Part shown: one piece after another, positions 52,272-61,370 of the stretch
Layout of the letters: each line of letters starts with the position of its first letter
Numbering within the stretch: position 1 is the stretch's first letter
From: JAOPZW01 sp963788935
Lineage (GTDB): Bacteria; Actinomycetota; Thermoleophilia; Solirubrobacterales; Solirubrobacteraceae
Length of the DNA: 64,000 nucleotides
Assembly: GCA_963788935.1 (NCBI GenBank)
Contig: CAWBIM010000017.1
Span: forward strand, 124,001-188,000
Direction: 5' to 3'
Notes under the pieces: generated by a model
Database searches by the model: none
Told to the model about the DNA's origin: nothing
The model's input: the letters and a program-made list of their open reading frames with translations, nothing else
Translations under genes and position numbers: made by a program

Positions 52272-53123
52272 TCAGACCTCCAGGGTGGCAAGCGACGTGG
52301 CTTCCTCGCCCCCGGCGAAGCGGCGGTACACGAGGAAGGCGGCGAGCAGGGTCATGAGCGTGATCGCCAGCCCGACGGTGGCGATCGCATTCAGCGCGGG
52401 CGTCGGTGCCCCGCGCGCGTTGGCGTACAGCAGCATCGACACGGTCGTCGTGCCCGCGTCGCTCGACAGGTACTGGGTGACCACGAAGTCGTCGATCGAG
52501 ATCGCGAAGGCGACCGCGGCGCTCGCCACGATCGCCGGCGCCAGGAGCGGCAGGAGGACGCGGAACAGCTGGTCGCGCGGGGGCGCGCCGAGGTCGGCCG
52601 CCGCCTCCTCGAACTCCGGCCCGATCGACACGAGCCGGCCGCGCACGATCACGACCACGTAGGACAGGGTGAACGTCACCTGCCCGATCACCTGGGCCTC
52701 GGTGCCCAGCCCGATGCCCGGGAAGATGCGCAGGAAGAGCAGCAGCAGCGCGACGCCCATGACGATCTCCGGCGTCACCAGCGGCAGCAGCATGAGCGAG
52801 TTGACGGTGCCCGAGCCGCGCCCGCGCCAGCGCTGCAGGCCGAGCGCGAGCGCCACGCCCAGCGGCGTGGCGACGGCGACGCAGATGACCGCCAGCAGCA
52901 GCGTGTGCTCGAGCGCGTCGCGCAGCGCCTGGTCGTGCAGGACGCTCCCGGTCGGGCCCGTGAACCATCGGAACGAGAACCCCTGCCACGTCGTCCGCGA
53001 GCGGCCGGCGTTGAAGGCGAAGGCGACCGCCAGCAGGACGGGGACCACCGACCACAGGACGTACATGGCGGTGATCAACGCCAGCCAGCGCGGCCGGCCC
53101 CATGGGTTGCGGAGCCAGGTCAT
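52272..53123 (-). CDS. ABC transporter permease (PotC family)
   Basis: 283 aa, about six membrane segments. The EAA loop EFEEAAADLGAPPRDQLFRVLLP near residue 190 is the contact site for the ATPase. N-terminus MTWLRNPWGRPRW; ATG 53123 overlaps the stop of the preceding permease (ATGA). It is the second membrane subunit of the polyamine-type importer. Confidence 0.9.
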   Translation of the reverse strand: MTWLRNPWGRPRWLALITAMYVLWSVVPVLLAVAFAFNAGRSRTTWQGFSFRWFTGPTGSVLHDQALRDALEHTLLLAVICVAVATPLGVALALGLQRWRGRGSGTVNSLMLLPLVTPEIVMGVALLLLFLRIFPGIGLGTEAQVIGQVTFTLSYVVVIVRGRLVSIGPEFEEAAADLGAPPRDQLFRVLLPLLAPAIVASAAVAFAISIDDFVVTQYLSSDAGTTTVSMLLYANARGAPTPALNAIATVGLAITLMTLLAAFLVYRRFAGGEEATSLATLEV

Positions 53124-54040
53124 GTCGTCTGGGCGCTCGTCCCCGCCCGGCGGGTGGTGCGCAGGTAGTAGAACATCAGCACGAGGAGGAACACCGACAG
53201 GAGCAGCGTGAGCGCCGCGCCGGTGACCTTCTCCGAACCCTGGCGCATGAACTCGTCGATCTGGTTGCCGATCATGTTCGTCTGCGTGGAGGCCGAGACG
53301 AGGTCGGCGGTGTAGTAGTCGCCGAACATCGGCAGCGCGACCAGCACCGCGCCGGCGAGGATCCCCGGGACCGAGAGCGGCAGCGTCACCCGCAGGAACC
53401 CGCTCAGCGGGCTCGCCCCGAGGTCGCGGGCGGCCTCGATCTGGCGCGCGTCGATCCGGTCGATGGCCACGAACAGCGGCAGGATGAAGAACGGCAGGTA
53501 GCCGTAGACGAGCGCGAGGATGACCGTCGTCGGCTGCCCGTTGAGCCAGCCGCCGGGCTCGGCGAGCAGGCCGAGCGTCAGGAACAGCTTCTCGATCCCG
53601 AGGCTGTGAAGGAACCGCGAGCCGAGCCCGTCGGGCGCCAGCAGGTTGATCCAGGCCAGCATCCGCATCAGGTAGTTGATCCACAGCGGCAGGATCAGCG
53701 CGACCAGGACGACGCCCTTCCAGCGCCCGGCGTGACGCGCCGTGAAGTAGGCCACCGGGTAGCCGATGAGCAGCGAGAGCCCGACCGCGATGACCACGAA
53801 CTCGATCGTGCGCAGCGAGACGGTCAGGAACTGGTCGCCGTGCCAGATGTTCTTCAACATCTCGAGCACGTAGCCGACGTTCCAGTCCAGCGGGTTCCAG
53901 AACGGGACGGGCTGGGACAGCGTGTCCTGGTTGCCGAAGGCGACCGCCAGGACCGCGTAGAGCGCGACGAGGAAGAAGACGGACAACCAGGCGACGCCGG
54001 GCAGCGCGAGCAGCCGCCAGGTCCAGCGCGAGCCGCCCAT
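53120..54040 (-). CDS. ABC transporter permease (PotB family)
   Basis: 306 aa, about six membrane segments, with the EAA loop DARQIEAARDLGASPLSGFLRV and the family segment PLWINYLMRMLAWINLLAPD. It pairs with the PotC-like subunit. Its ATG overlaps the stop of the binding-protein gene (ATGA), so the unit is tightly coupled. Confidence 0.9.
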   Translation of the reverse strand: MGGSRWTWRLLALPGVAWLSVFFLVALYAVLAVAFGNQDTLSQPVPFWNPLDWNVGYVLEMLKNIWHGDQFLTVSLRTIEFVVIAVGLSLLIGYPVAYFTARHAGRWKGVVLVALILPLWINYLMRMLAWINLLAPDGLGSRFLHSLGIEKLFLTLGLLAEPGGWLNGQPTTVILALVYGYLPFFILPLFVAIDRIDARQIEAARDLGASPLSGFLRVTLPLSVPGILAGAVLVALPMFGDYYTADLVSASTQTNMIGNQIDEFMRQGSEKVTGAALTLLLSVFLLVLMFYYLRTTRRAGTSAQTT

Positions 54041-55362
54041 CAGCCGGCCTTGAACTTCGACCAGGCGTCGTCCCAGAAGCGCTGCCCCTCGACGCTGAGC
54101 TGCAGGAGCTCCTGGTTGGCGGCGAACTGGTCGGGGCGGACGACCGCCCGCTCGAGCGACTTGGGGATCAGGTCGCGCTTGAGCAGCGCGTCCGCGTCGA
54201 TGTTCTTCTGCGGCGGGGTGTAGCCGACGAAGTTGACGAAGTTGTCGTACGCGTTCTGCTCGTCGAGGAAGAAGTTGATGAACTCGTGCGCGAGCGCCGG
54301 GCTCTTCGCCGTCTTGCCGACGCAGAAGTAGTCGTTCTGCACGACGCCGTTCTGGTCGGGCCCCCAGAAGGAGAGCACCGACGGCGGCACGTTCTTCGGC
54401 AGGTAGTAGAAGGCCCCGCCGAGGATGTCGCCCGACCACGAGTGGTGCAGCACCGTCTTGCCTTCGGGCAGCGTCTGGTAGTCGGTGATGGTGACCTTCG
54501 GGTTGCAGATCGCGCTGAGCTGCGAAAGGTCACGCTGCGCCTTGTCGACGACCCCTTTGTCCTCGGTGTTGAGGTCGGCCCGGGCGTCGCGCTGCATCGC
54601 ATCGCGCTGCATGGGCATGCTGAGCGCGTCGCGCCGGTCGTCGAGGATCCCGACCTTGCCGCGGTAGGCCTGGGCCGACCAGAAGATGTCCCACGGGACA
54701 TCCATGTTCGCGACGTCCTCCTTGACCTTGTCGTTGCGCCAGCCGATCCCGTCCATCCAGACGACGTACGGGACCGTGTAGCGCGCGCCGCGGTCGTAGA
54801 ACGGGTCGGCCAGCTCGGGCCAGATGTTCTTCTCGAGGTTCGGCAGGTAGGAGTGGTTGAGCGGCTTGATCAGCTTGCGCGCGATCAGGTCGACCATGTT
54901 CGAGCCGCTCAGGCCCATGATCAGGTCGAAGCTCACGGCCCCGGACGCGATCTTCGCGATCGCCTCGTCGGACGAGTTGTAGGTCGCGACCTGGACCTTC
55001 GCGTTGAACTTCTGCTGGAACTTCTTGACCGTGTCCGGGTCGACGTAGTCGGCGTAGTTGTAGATCCGCAGCGGACCGACCTCGGGCCTGACCGCGTCCT
55101 CGATCGGCTTGTTGTCGTCGGTGATCGCCCAGGTCACCGAATTGTCGGGGCGTGGCAGTGGCAATCCCGCCGGGCCGACCGGCTTGGGGACGACGAGCTC
55201 CGCCGCGGCCTTCGATACGTCGCCCGCGGCGTCCGCGGCGCCGATCGGCGTCGTCGTGTTCTCACATCCCGCGAGGGCGCCCGCCGCGCTGAGCCCGACC
55301 GCCGCGACGGCCGACCTGCGCAGCAGCTGGCGCCGGTTGATGCCGGATTCCTTGGGATGCAC
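54040..55362 (-). CDS. Extracellular substrate-binding lipoprotein (PotD/PotF family, Tat-type signal)
   Basis: 440 aa, GTG start with GGAGGAGAGG upstream. The signal peptide has twin arginines (NRRQLLRRS) and a lipobox (LAGC, Cys33), so export is probably by Tat with lipid anchoring. The mature part is a type II periplasmic fold: YNYADYVDPDTVKKFQQKFN, TYNSSDEAIAKIASG, VVWMDGIGWRND and GYTPPQKNIDADALLKRDLI. The ligand may be a polyamine or a quaternary amine. First gene of the unit; its promoter carries the palindrome at 55483-55500. Confidence 0.88.
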   Translation of the reverse strand: MHPKESGINRRQLLRRSAVAAVGLSAAGALAGCENTTTPIGAADAAGDVSKAAAELVVPKPVGPAGLPLPRPDNSVTWAITDDNKPIEDAVRPEVGPLRIYNYADYVDPDTVKKFQQKFNAKVQVATYNSSDEAIAKIASGAVSFDLIMGLSGSNMVDLIARKLIKPLNHSYLPNLEKNIWPELADPFYDRGARYTVPYVVWMDGIGWRNDKVKEDVANMDVPWDIFWSAQAYRGKVGILDDRRDALSMPMQRDAMQRDARADLNTEDKGVVDKAQRDLSQLSAICNPKVTITDYQTLPEGKTVLHHSWSGDILGGAFYYLPKNVPPSVLSFWGPDQNGVVQNDYFCVGKTAKSPALAHEFINFFLDEQNAYDNFVNFVGYTPPQKNIDADALLKRDLIPKSLERAVVRPDQFAANQELLQLSVEGQRFWDDAWSKFKAG

Positions 55363-55482
55363 GCTCGACCTCTCCTCCTCCTCCGACGGTGAACTACGCC
55401 CCGGGGGTGATCGCCCTCCGGGCGGGTGAGCCTACGGACTTCACCTTGGACCCGGGTCACTTCGTCGCGCGCGAGGTGCGCG

Positions 55483-55515
55483 ACTGACGATTCCGTCAGG
55501 TATGGCGCGATCCTA
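55483..55515 (-). promoter_or_regulatory. Promoter and palindromic operator of the PotDBCA-like unit
   Basis: CTGACG (55484-55489) and CGTCAG (55494-55499) form a perfect inverted repeat with a 4-bp centre. The 18-mer 55483-55500 matches the palindrome at 49250-49267 at 14 of 18 positions, with CTGAC and GTCAGG kept. TAGGAT (55515-55510, minus strand) is a likely -10, placing the operator just past the start point, where a bound repressor would block transcription. Confidence 0.7.
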
Positions 55516-55644
55516 TGCACCTTCCGGGCGGATGTGGAAGAGATTTCCCGACCGACCGGTTTCCCGGCGACGTCTGGCTCGGACATCCGTCCGGCGACGG
55601 GCGAATCGCGGCGGCCAGAGCGGGCGCGCGTCGATACGCCTCGC

Positions 55645-55776
55645 ATGTTCCACGCCCGCGTCCTCTCGTTCACCGTCGCCGCTCCGGCGCGCCCCGCTCG
55701 TCGTCCGGCCGCCGCCGGCAAGCCCGCCGCCCGGCGCCTGTCGCACCTGCTCGGCCTTCGCCGCCGCGCCCGCTGA
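55645..55776 (+). CDS. Possible short basic peptide (doubtful)
   Basis: 43 aa, Arg/Ala/Pro-rich, with ATG at 55645 (MFHARVLSFTVAAPARPARR) and ending RRLSHLLGLRRRAR. There is no clear Shine-Dalgarno and no TANNNT at the usual spacing. Composition alone could arise by chance in such GC-rich DNA. Listed for completeness. Confidence 0.25.
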   Translation: MFHARVLSFTVAAPARPARRPAAAGKPAARRLSHLLGLRRRAR

Positions 55777-55811
55777 CGCTCGCCGCCCGCGGCGCGCCCT
55801 GAGGCCCCCGG

Positions 55812-56717
55812 CTACGCGGCGAGGTCGCGCAGCTCGGGCCGCGCGGCGATCCGGTCGGCCGCGGCGAGGAGCTGCTCGCCCTCGGGCTGCAGGCGGGCCG
55901 CGAGGCACACGAGGCCGGTCGAGACGCGCTCGGCCACGCCCCACTCCCAGATCGCCGTCGCGTCGAGGCCCGTGCGCGTCGCGAGCGCGCGGGCCGCGTC
56001 GTGCGGGTCGTCGCCGAGCTCCTCGACCGCGTCCTCGCGGATGATCACGCCGAGGTCGTACTCGGGCTCCGCGAGCAGGCCGTCCGGGTCGATGAGCACG
56101 AACTCGTCGCCGCGCGCCAGCGCGTTCCCCGCGTGCACGTCGCCGTGGACGAGGCGGGCGCGCTCGTCGTCGTGGGCGGCGGCGCGCCGCTCGGCGCAGG
56201 CCACCGCGTGCTCGACCGTCGCCTCGGCGCACGGCCGCCCCTGGGCCTCCCATGCCGTCGCGACGTACTCGGCGAGCCACCGGCCCTTCTCCGCCCCGGT
56301 CGGCAGCCCATGGCCGGCGGCCGGGCGCCACACGCGCGCCGCGACGTCCGCGAGGACCTCGCGGCGGCGCCCGGGCGGGAGGCCGAGGTCGCCGAGCGGC
56401 GAGCCGAGCCGCTCGAGCAGCATCGCCCCGTGCTCGACCTCGGCGCGCAGGAGGCGGGCGCAGCCGTCCCCGTCGGCGAGGCGGAGCGTCGTGATCTCGT
56501 GCGCCGCGGCGTCGGTCGGCGGCATGAGCTTGAGGATCGCGCGGCCGTCCTCGGTCAGCACCCGCGCGACGTAGGCCTCGGTCCCGCCGGGGCACGTCGG
56601 GCCGACGACGATCGACCACTGGCGCTCGAGGGTCCGGACCAGCGCGGGCAGGCGCTCGATCCAGGCGCGGTGGCCGGCGGCGAGGGCCTTGCGGCGGACG
56701 ACGGGCGGGATGCGCAT
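55812..56717 (-). CDS. APH(6)-type aminoglycoside/hydroxyurea phosphotransferase family protein
   Basis: 301 aa. The N-terminus (WIERLPALVRTLERQWSI, AYVARVLTEDGRAILKLMPP) and the catalytic parts ARLVHGDVHAGNALARGDE and LIDPDGLLAEPEYDLGVIIR match the PF04655 family that contains streptomycin 6-kinases. Many chromosomal members in actinobacteria are not resistance genes, and the substrate here is unknown. CATACT ends 8 bp before the ATG. A strong hairpin separates it from the collagen-like gene upstream. Confidence 0.82.
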   Translation of the reverse strand: MRIPPVVRRKALAAGHRAWIERLPALVRTLERQWSIVVGPTCPGGTEAYVARVLTEDGRAILKLMPPTDAAAHEITTLRLADGDGCARLLRAEVEHGAMLLERLGSPLGDLGLPPGRRREVLADVAARVWRPAAGHGLPTGAEKGRWLAEYVATAWEAQGRPCAEATVEHAVACAERRAAAHDDERARLVHGDVHAGNALARGDEFVLIDPDGLLAEPEYDLGVIIREDAVEELGDDPHDAARALATRTGLDATAIWEWGVAERVSTGLVCLAARLQPEGEQLLAAADRIAARPELRDLAA

Positions 56718-56753
56718 CGGGGCCGAGTATGGCCGCCCCGCGAGTACGTCGGC

Positions 56754-56791
56754 GGGCCGGCGCGCGCGCCCTGCATCGCGCGCGCCGGCCC
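56754..56791 (-). terminator. 15-bp perfect hairpin after the collagen/Hcp gene
   Basis: GGGCCGGCGCGCGCG (56754-56768) and CGCGCGCGCCGGCCC (56777-56791) are perfectly complementary around an 8-base loop, beginning 18 bp past the stop of the minus-strand gene at 56809. There is no T-tract, but this is the strongest hairpin in the window and probably ends that transcript before the APH-like gene. Confidence 0.6.
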
Positions 56792-56808
56792 GTCTCCCTG
56801 CCCGATGT

Positions 56809-57727
56809 CTAGCGGCGGGCGCTCCGCGGAAGGGTCCAGTCGGCGTTCAGGACCGGGCCCTTCTTGCCGTCGGAGCCCACCGTCTGCTCGGTCAGGTGGA
56901 CCTTGGCGGCGGTGAGGCCGACCTCCTCCTCGAGCGAGCCGAGGTCGCGCGCGTCGCCGTCCGTGCCGCCCTGGTCGTAGCTCGTGACCTGGACGTCGCT
57001 GAGCGTGTAGGTGAGGAACTCGACGTCGCGGTCGTCGCCCGCGCGGCGGAAGGTCAGGACCGCGCTGCGGATGTGCTGGCCCGTGGCCGCGGCGCGGAAG
57101 AGCTTCGGTGAGGCCGAGTCGTAGACCTTGTCGATCCGCATCGTCTGCAGGTGCGAGCGGCCGGCGGCGCCGCGGCCGCCGGAGCCGGTGCCGTCACCGC
57201 CGCGGCCGACCGCGAACGCGAAGGACGAGACGTCGATCTGGTTCTTGTGGCCGTCGTCGGTGCTGTCGCCGGTGATGCCGTCGAGCTTGAGGAACATCTG
57301 GGCCGACGGGCCGCCGGCCTGCGACTGTCGTGGTGCTGTTGTTGTTGGACCCGGACGAGGACGAGTTGTCCGACGGGGCGGAGGTGCCCGCGTCGCCCGT
57401 CAGGCCCGGGGCGCCCTGCGCGCCCGCGTCGCCCTTCGGCCCGGCCGGGCCGGCCGGACCCGTCGCGCCGGCCGCGCCCGCGGCACCGGTCGCGCCGGTC
57501 GGGCCGCGCTGGTTCCACGTCAGCTCCGTCTCGCCCGCGCCGCAGGTCTGGGCCGGGTTGGCCTCCGCGTCGATGATCCGGATCGCGCCGGTCGCGGTCG
57601 TGATGCACGAGTGGATCGTGCCGTCGGCCGACGGGATCGCCGCCATGCCGAAGGTCGCCCCGGCGCCGAGCGCCACGAGCGTGGGCACCGCGATCTTCAG
57701 GGCGCGCTTGGGGGAGATGGGCCGCAT
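56809..57727 (-). CDS. Secreted collagen-like protein fused to an Hcp-type domain, with apparent 1-bp insertion
   Basis: Reconstructed 305 aa. Signal/anchor at residues 10-31 (AVPTLVALGAGATFGMAA); a small Cys-containing domain (HSCITTATGAIRIIDAEAN, TCGAGETELTWNQR); 14 Gly-X-Y triplets (RGPTGATGAAGAAGATG onward, with GPKGDAG and GAPGLTGDAG); a Ser/Asn linker; then a 160-residue Hcp domain (FLKLDGITGDSTDD, SAVLTFRRAGDDRDVEFLTY). The frame breaks at about 57316-57323; one extra G there accounts for it. TACGGT ends 7 bp before the ATG. No type VI secretion genes are in the window. Confidence 0.8.
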
Positions 57728-57847
57728 GAGGCCGACCGTAGGCGCGCCCCCGCGCGCGATCAACGGTTTGCGGGCAAGTGCGCGAGAACGCGTGACGCCG
57801 GGCCATCCGAGCGCGCACCCGCCGCTGCGCGTTGTGCCGCGCGTCCG

Positions 57848-58213
57848 TCAGCCGGGTGACAGCTTCTCCCGTTCCCGCCTCGGGAGCTTCGCCACGACGA
57901 GGTCGTAGGAGTCCTCGATCATGTCGCGCACCATCGCGTCCTCGAGGCCGCCGTCCAGCAGGACGGTGTTCCAGTGGCGCTTGTCGAGGTGGTAGCCGGG
58001 CAGGATCTCGGGATACGCCGCGCGCAGCCCCTCGCCGATGAGCGGCTCGCACTTGAGGCTCACGCGCAGCGACTCGCCGGTCCCCAGGCGCGTCAGCGCG
58101 AAGATCTTGCCCGCGACCTTGAAGGTCACGAGGTCCGGCGCGCGCGAGAAGGGCTTCTCCTCGCGGGCACCGGGGAAGTCGAGGCACGCCGCCCGGAGCT
58201 CGTCGGCCGTCAT
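57848..58213 (-). CDS. MmcQ/YjbR-family DNA-binding-fold protein
   Basis: 121 aa. CyaY-like double-wing fold: LRAACLDFPGAREEKPFSRA, KIFALTRLGTGESLRVSLKC, PGYHLDKRHWNTVLLDGG, DMIEDSYDLVVAKLPRRERE. The family's role is unclear; some members are thought to bind DNA. It stands alone between the collagen/Hcp gene and the aldo/keto reductase gene. A second family member is encoded at 61367. Confidence 0.85.
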   Translation of the reverse strand: MTADELRAACLDFPGAREEKPFSRAPDLVTFKVAGKIFALTRLGTGESLRVSLKCEPLIGEGLRAAYPEILPGYHLDKRHWNTVLLDGGLEDAMVRDMIEDSYDLVVAKLPRREREKLSPG

Positions 58214-58252
58214 CGCGGCCGAACGATCCCAGAGCGACGCGCCGTGTGACTG

Positions 58253-59095
58253 CTACCGCTTGGCGAACGTGTCGGGATCGGGCCCGGTGCGCTCGCCGGC
58301 GTCGAGGCCCTCGATCGCCTGCATCTCGGGCTCGGTGAGGTGGAACCCGAAGACGTCGAAGTTCTCCTCGATCCGCGCCGGGGTGACCGACTTCGGGATC
58401 ACGACGTTGCCGAGCTGGATGTGCCAGCGGATGACGACCTGGCCGGGCGTCACGTCATGGTCGTCGGCGATGCGGGTGACGACCGGATCGTCGAGGACCG
58501 CACCCTGGGCGAGCGGGCTCCAGGCCTCGGTGACGATCCCGCGGTCGGCGTGCTCGCGCCGCAGCCCGGCCTGCTGCAGGCGCGGGTGGAGCTCGACCTG
58601 GTTGACGGCCGGGGTGACGCCCGTCTCGTCGATGATCCGGCGCAGATGGTCGGGCTGGAAGTTCGAGACGCCGATCGCGCGCACGAGGCCCTCGGCCTGC
58701 AGCTCGACGAAGGCCTTCCAGGTCTCGACGTACTTGTCCTGCGAGGGCACCGGCCAGTGGATGAGATACAGGTCGACGTAGTCGAGGCCGAGCCGCTCCA
58801 GGCTCGTCTTGAATGCGTTGCGCGCCTGCCCGTGGCCGTGGTCGGTGTTGAAGCACTTCGTCGTGATGAAGACGTCCTCGCGGGCGAGGCCCGAGGCGTG
58901 GAAGGCCTGACCGACCTCCGCCTCGTTCTGGTACGCCGCGGCGGTGTCGATGTGGCGATAGCCCGTCTGCAGCGCGCGGGTGACGACTTCGGCGGTGTCC
59001 TCGGGCGGCACCTGGAAGACGCCGAAGCCGAGCTGGGGGATTTCCGTGTCGCCGCGCAGCGGAACGCGCGGCACCTGGTCGGTCTTGGTGGTCAT
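58253..59095 (-). CDS. Aldo/keto reductase (2,5-diketo-D-gluconate reductase type)
   Basis: 280 aa. Catalytic tetrad: Asp and Tyr in YRHIDTAAAYQNEAEVG, Lys in VFITTKCFN, His in DLYLIHWPVP; NADPH-binding PKSVTPARIEENFDVF near the C-terminus. This AKR5-like group reduces small ketones and aldehydes. ATG 59095 was chosen since upstream codons are not family-like. Divergent from the L,D-transpeptidase gene across 93 bp. Confidence 0.88.
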   Translation of the reverse strand: MTTKTDQVPRVPLRGDTEIPQLGFGVFQVPPEDTAEVVTRALQTGYRHIDTAAAYQNEAEVGQAFHASGLAREDVFITTKCFNTDHGHGQARNAFKTSLERLGLDYVDLYLIHWPVPSQDKYVETWKAFVELQAEGLVRAIGVSNFQPDHLRRIIDETGVTPAVNQVELHPRLQQAGLRREHADRGIVTEAWSPLAQGAVLDDPVVTRIADDHDVTPGQVVIRWHIQLGNVVIPKSVTPARIEENFDVFGFHLTEPEMQAIEGLDAGERTGPDPDTFAKR

Positions 59096-59188
59096 AATCG
59101 TGCGCTTCCCGCCTGGTGCCTGGGCAAACGGTTCGCGGCGCAACCACGTTCGCAGCCGACCGGCCAATCGTGTGGCACCCTGTTGACC

Positions 59189-60296
59189 GTGAACGCCACG
59201 GTCCGTGAGCGCCGTTCGCCCGTCAGCCGGCGCGCGTCCGAGCGCCGGTCGCGCAGCCGCGCGCCCTTCTTCGTCCTCGGGTTCCTCGTCATCCTCGCCG
59301 CGGCCGCGGCGGGCGGCCGCGTACGTGTACGACCACGGCCGCAGCGACCGCATCGCTCCGGGCGTCAAGATCGGCGGCGTCGACGTCGGCGGCCTCACCA
59401 CGCAGGCCGCCCGCGAGCGCCTGATCCAGCGTGCCGTGGCGCCACGCCGCCGAACGCTCTCGGTCCACGCGCACGGGCACACGTTCACGCTCCCGGCTGC
59501 CACCAGCAAGATCACGGCGGACCTCGATCCGGCGCTGGAGCGCGCGCTGGCCGAAAGCCGCAAGGGCTGGATCGGACGCCGCGTGATGGACGGGCTGAGC
59601 CACAAGCGCGTCGACGAGAGCCTGTCGCTGCCGATCCACTACGCCCCCGGGGTCGTGGCCGCACTCACCGAGCGCGTGGCAAAGACCGTGCGCCGCGCCC
59701 CGGTCGACGCGAGCGTCACGCCGAGCGCGACCGGCCTCCAGGTCAAGGAGTCCAAGAGCGGCCGCGCGCTGAACGAGGCGCAGCTCAAGAAGAACCTCGC
59801 CGCGGCGCTCACCTCGGCCCGCCGCCCGCCGACGATCTCGGCGACGACGCACCCCGTTTCGCCGGAGGTCTCCACGACCGCGCTCGCCGGCAAGTACCCG
59901 GCGTACATCATCGTCGACCGCCAAGACCACGTCCTGCGCTTCTACCAGCACCTCAAGGAGACGGCGTCCTACCCGATCGCCGTCGGCAAGCAGGGCCTCG
60001 AGACGCCCGAGGGCCTCTACGACGTGCAGTGGAAGGAGACGAACCCGTCCTGGCACGTGCCGAACTCGCCGTGGGCGGGCGACCTCGCGGGCAAGACGAT
60101 CCCGCCGGGCCCCGACGACCCGATCAAGGCGCGCTGGATGGCGTTCAACGGCGGCGCCGGGATCCACGGCATCGACCCGGCCGAGTACAGCTCGATCGGC
60201 CACGACGCCTCCCACGGCTGCGTGCGCATGCGCATCCCGGACGTGATCTCGCTCTACGCGCGCACGCCGGTCCACACGCCGGTCTTCGTCACGTAG
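59189..60296 (+). CDS. L,D-transpeptidase (YkuD) with N-terminal peptidoglycan-binding-like domain, apparent 1-bp insertion
   Basis: Reconstructed 368 aa. GTG start; a basic leader is followed by a membrane anchor (FFVLGFLVILAAAAAG), then the frame shifts at about 59308-59321 and continues AYVYDHGRSDRIAPG. Residues about 60-190 are PG_binding_4-like (GVKIGGVDVGGLTTQAAR), then YkuD: YPAYIIVDRQDHVLRFYQHL, and active-site GHDASHGCVRMRIPD with the catalytic Cys. It makes 3-3 cross-links in peptidoglycan outside the membrane. Confidence 0.86.
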
Positions 60297-60353
60297 GCCG
60301 CCGCGCCGGTCCTGGCGTCCGCGGCGCGGCACGACCGCGTACCGTGGCCCGCC

Positions 60354-61370
60354 ATGCAGACGACGACCCTCGGCCCGCTGACCGTCAGCCGCCTCGCCCT
60401 CGGCGCGATGCTCATGGGCGACAAGACGCCGGTGGACGAATCGCATCGGATGCTCGACCGGTTCGTCGACGCCGGCGGCACGCTCGTCGACACCGCGGAC
60501 ACCTACGGGTCGGGCGACTCCGAGCGCGTCCTCGCGCCGTGGCTCGCGCGGCGCCGCGACGACGTCGTGCTCGCGACGAAGGTGCGCTTCGCGACCGACG
60601 AGCCGGCCGGCCAGGGCCTCTCGCCCGACCGCATCCGCGCCGCCTGCGACGCCAGCCTGAAGCGCCTGGGCACCGACGTCATCGACCTCTACCAGGTCCA
60701 CGCGCCCGATCCGACCGTCCCGCTCGAGGAGACGCTCGAGGCGCTCGACGGCCTCGTCCGCGCGGGCAAGGTCCGGGCGGTCGGCGCCTCGAACTACCCG
60801 GCGTGGCTGCTCGCGTGGGCGGTCGCGCTCCAGGACCGCCACGGCTGGGCGCCGTTCGTCTCGCTGCAGGCGCAGTACTCGCTCGTCGAGCGCTCGGTCG
60901 AGATCGAGGCGCTGCCGTTCTGCCGTGCCGCCGGCCTCGGCGTGCTGCCGTGGGGGCCGCTCGGCGCGGGGTTCCTCAGCGGCCGCTACCGCCGCGACGA
61001 GGCGATGCCCGAGGGCAGCCGGATGGCGACCGCCTCCGACGACCTCGAGGAGGCGCCCGCGCGGCGCGCGATCGAGCGCAACTTCCGGGTCATCGACGCC
61101 GCCGAGGCGATCGCCGCCGACCGCGGGATCACGGTGGCGCAGGTCGCGATCGCCTGGCTCACCGGGGTCGAGGGCGTGGCCGCGCCGATCCTCGGCCCGC
61201 GCACGATGGCGCACCTCGACGACCTGCTCGGCGCGGCCGATCTCGCCTTGACCGCCGACGAGCGCGCGAGCCTCGAGGCGCCGGCGCCGCCGCCGGACCT
61301 CTACCCGCACCGGATGCTCACCGAGCAGGTCGGCCTCGACGTCGTGACCGGGCCGTTGCGCCGGCCCTAG
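60354..61370 (+). CDS. Aldo/keto reductase
   Basis: 338 aa. Catalytic Asp and Tyr in GTLVDTADTYGSGDSE, Lys in VVLATKVRF, His in DLYQVHAPDPTVP, and GPRTMAHLDDLLGA at the C-terminus for NADPH. This YajO/Tas-like group differs from the reductase encoded at 58253. TACCGT (60340-60345) ends 8 bp before the ATG. Its stop shares CTAG with the convergent YjbR gene (61367-61370). Confidence 0.88.
   Translation: MQTTTLGPLTVSRLALGAMLMGDKTPVDESHRMLDRFVDAGGTLVDTADTYGSGDSERVLAPWLARRRDDVVLATKVRFATDEPAGQGLSPDRIRAACDASLKRLGTDVIDLYQVHAPDPTVPLEETLEALDGLVRAGKVRAVGASNYPAWLLAWAVALQDRHGWAPFVSLQAQYSLVERSVEIEALPFCRAAGLGVLPWGPLGAGFLSGRYRRDEAMPEGSRMATASDDLEEAPARRAIERNFRVIDAAEAIAADRGITVAQVAIAWLTGVEGVAAPILGPRTMAHLDDLLGAADLALTADERASLEAPAPPPDLYPHRMLTEQVGLDVVTGPLRRP

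Larger units (their letters stand above)
55363..55811. other. 449-bp intergenic region upstream of the ABC unit
   Basis: Apart from the promoter/operator at 55483-55515 and a doubtful 43-codon reading frame at 55645-55776, I see nothing convincing. The stretch 55363-55480 is the untranslated leader of the binding-protein mRNA; it includes a CTCCTCCTCCTCC run, which on the mRNA is the extended GGAGG Shine-Dalgarno region. The rest has no strong hairpin, RNA gene or repeat that I could recognise. Confidence 0.5.

Noticed and set aside
55645..55776. Short basic peptide as a toxin or antimicrobial
   Set aside because: The composition is that of random GC-rich coding and there is no promoter or Shine-Dalgarno at the right place, so no function is claimed.
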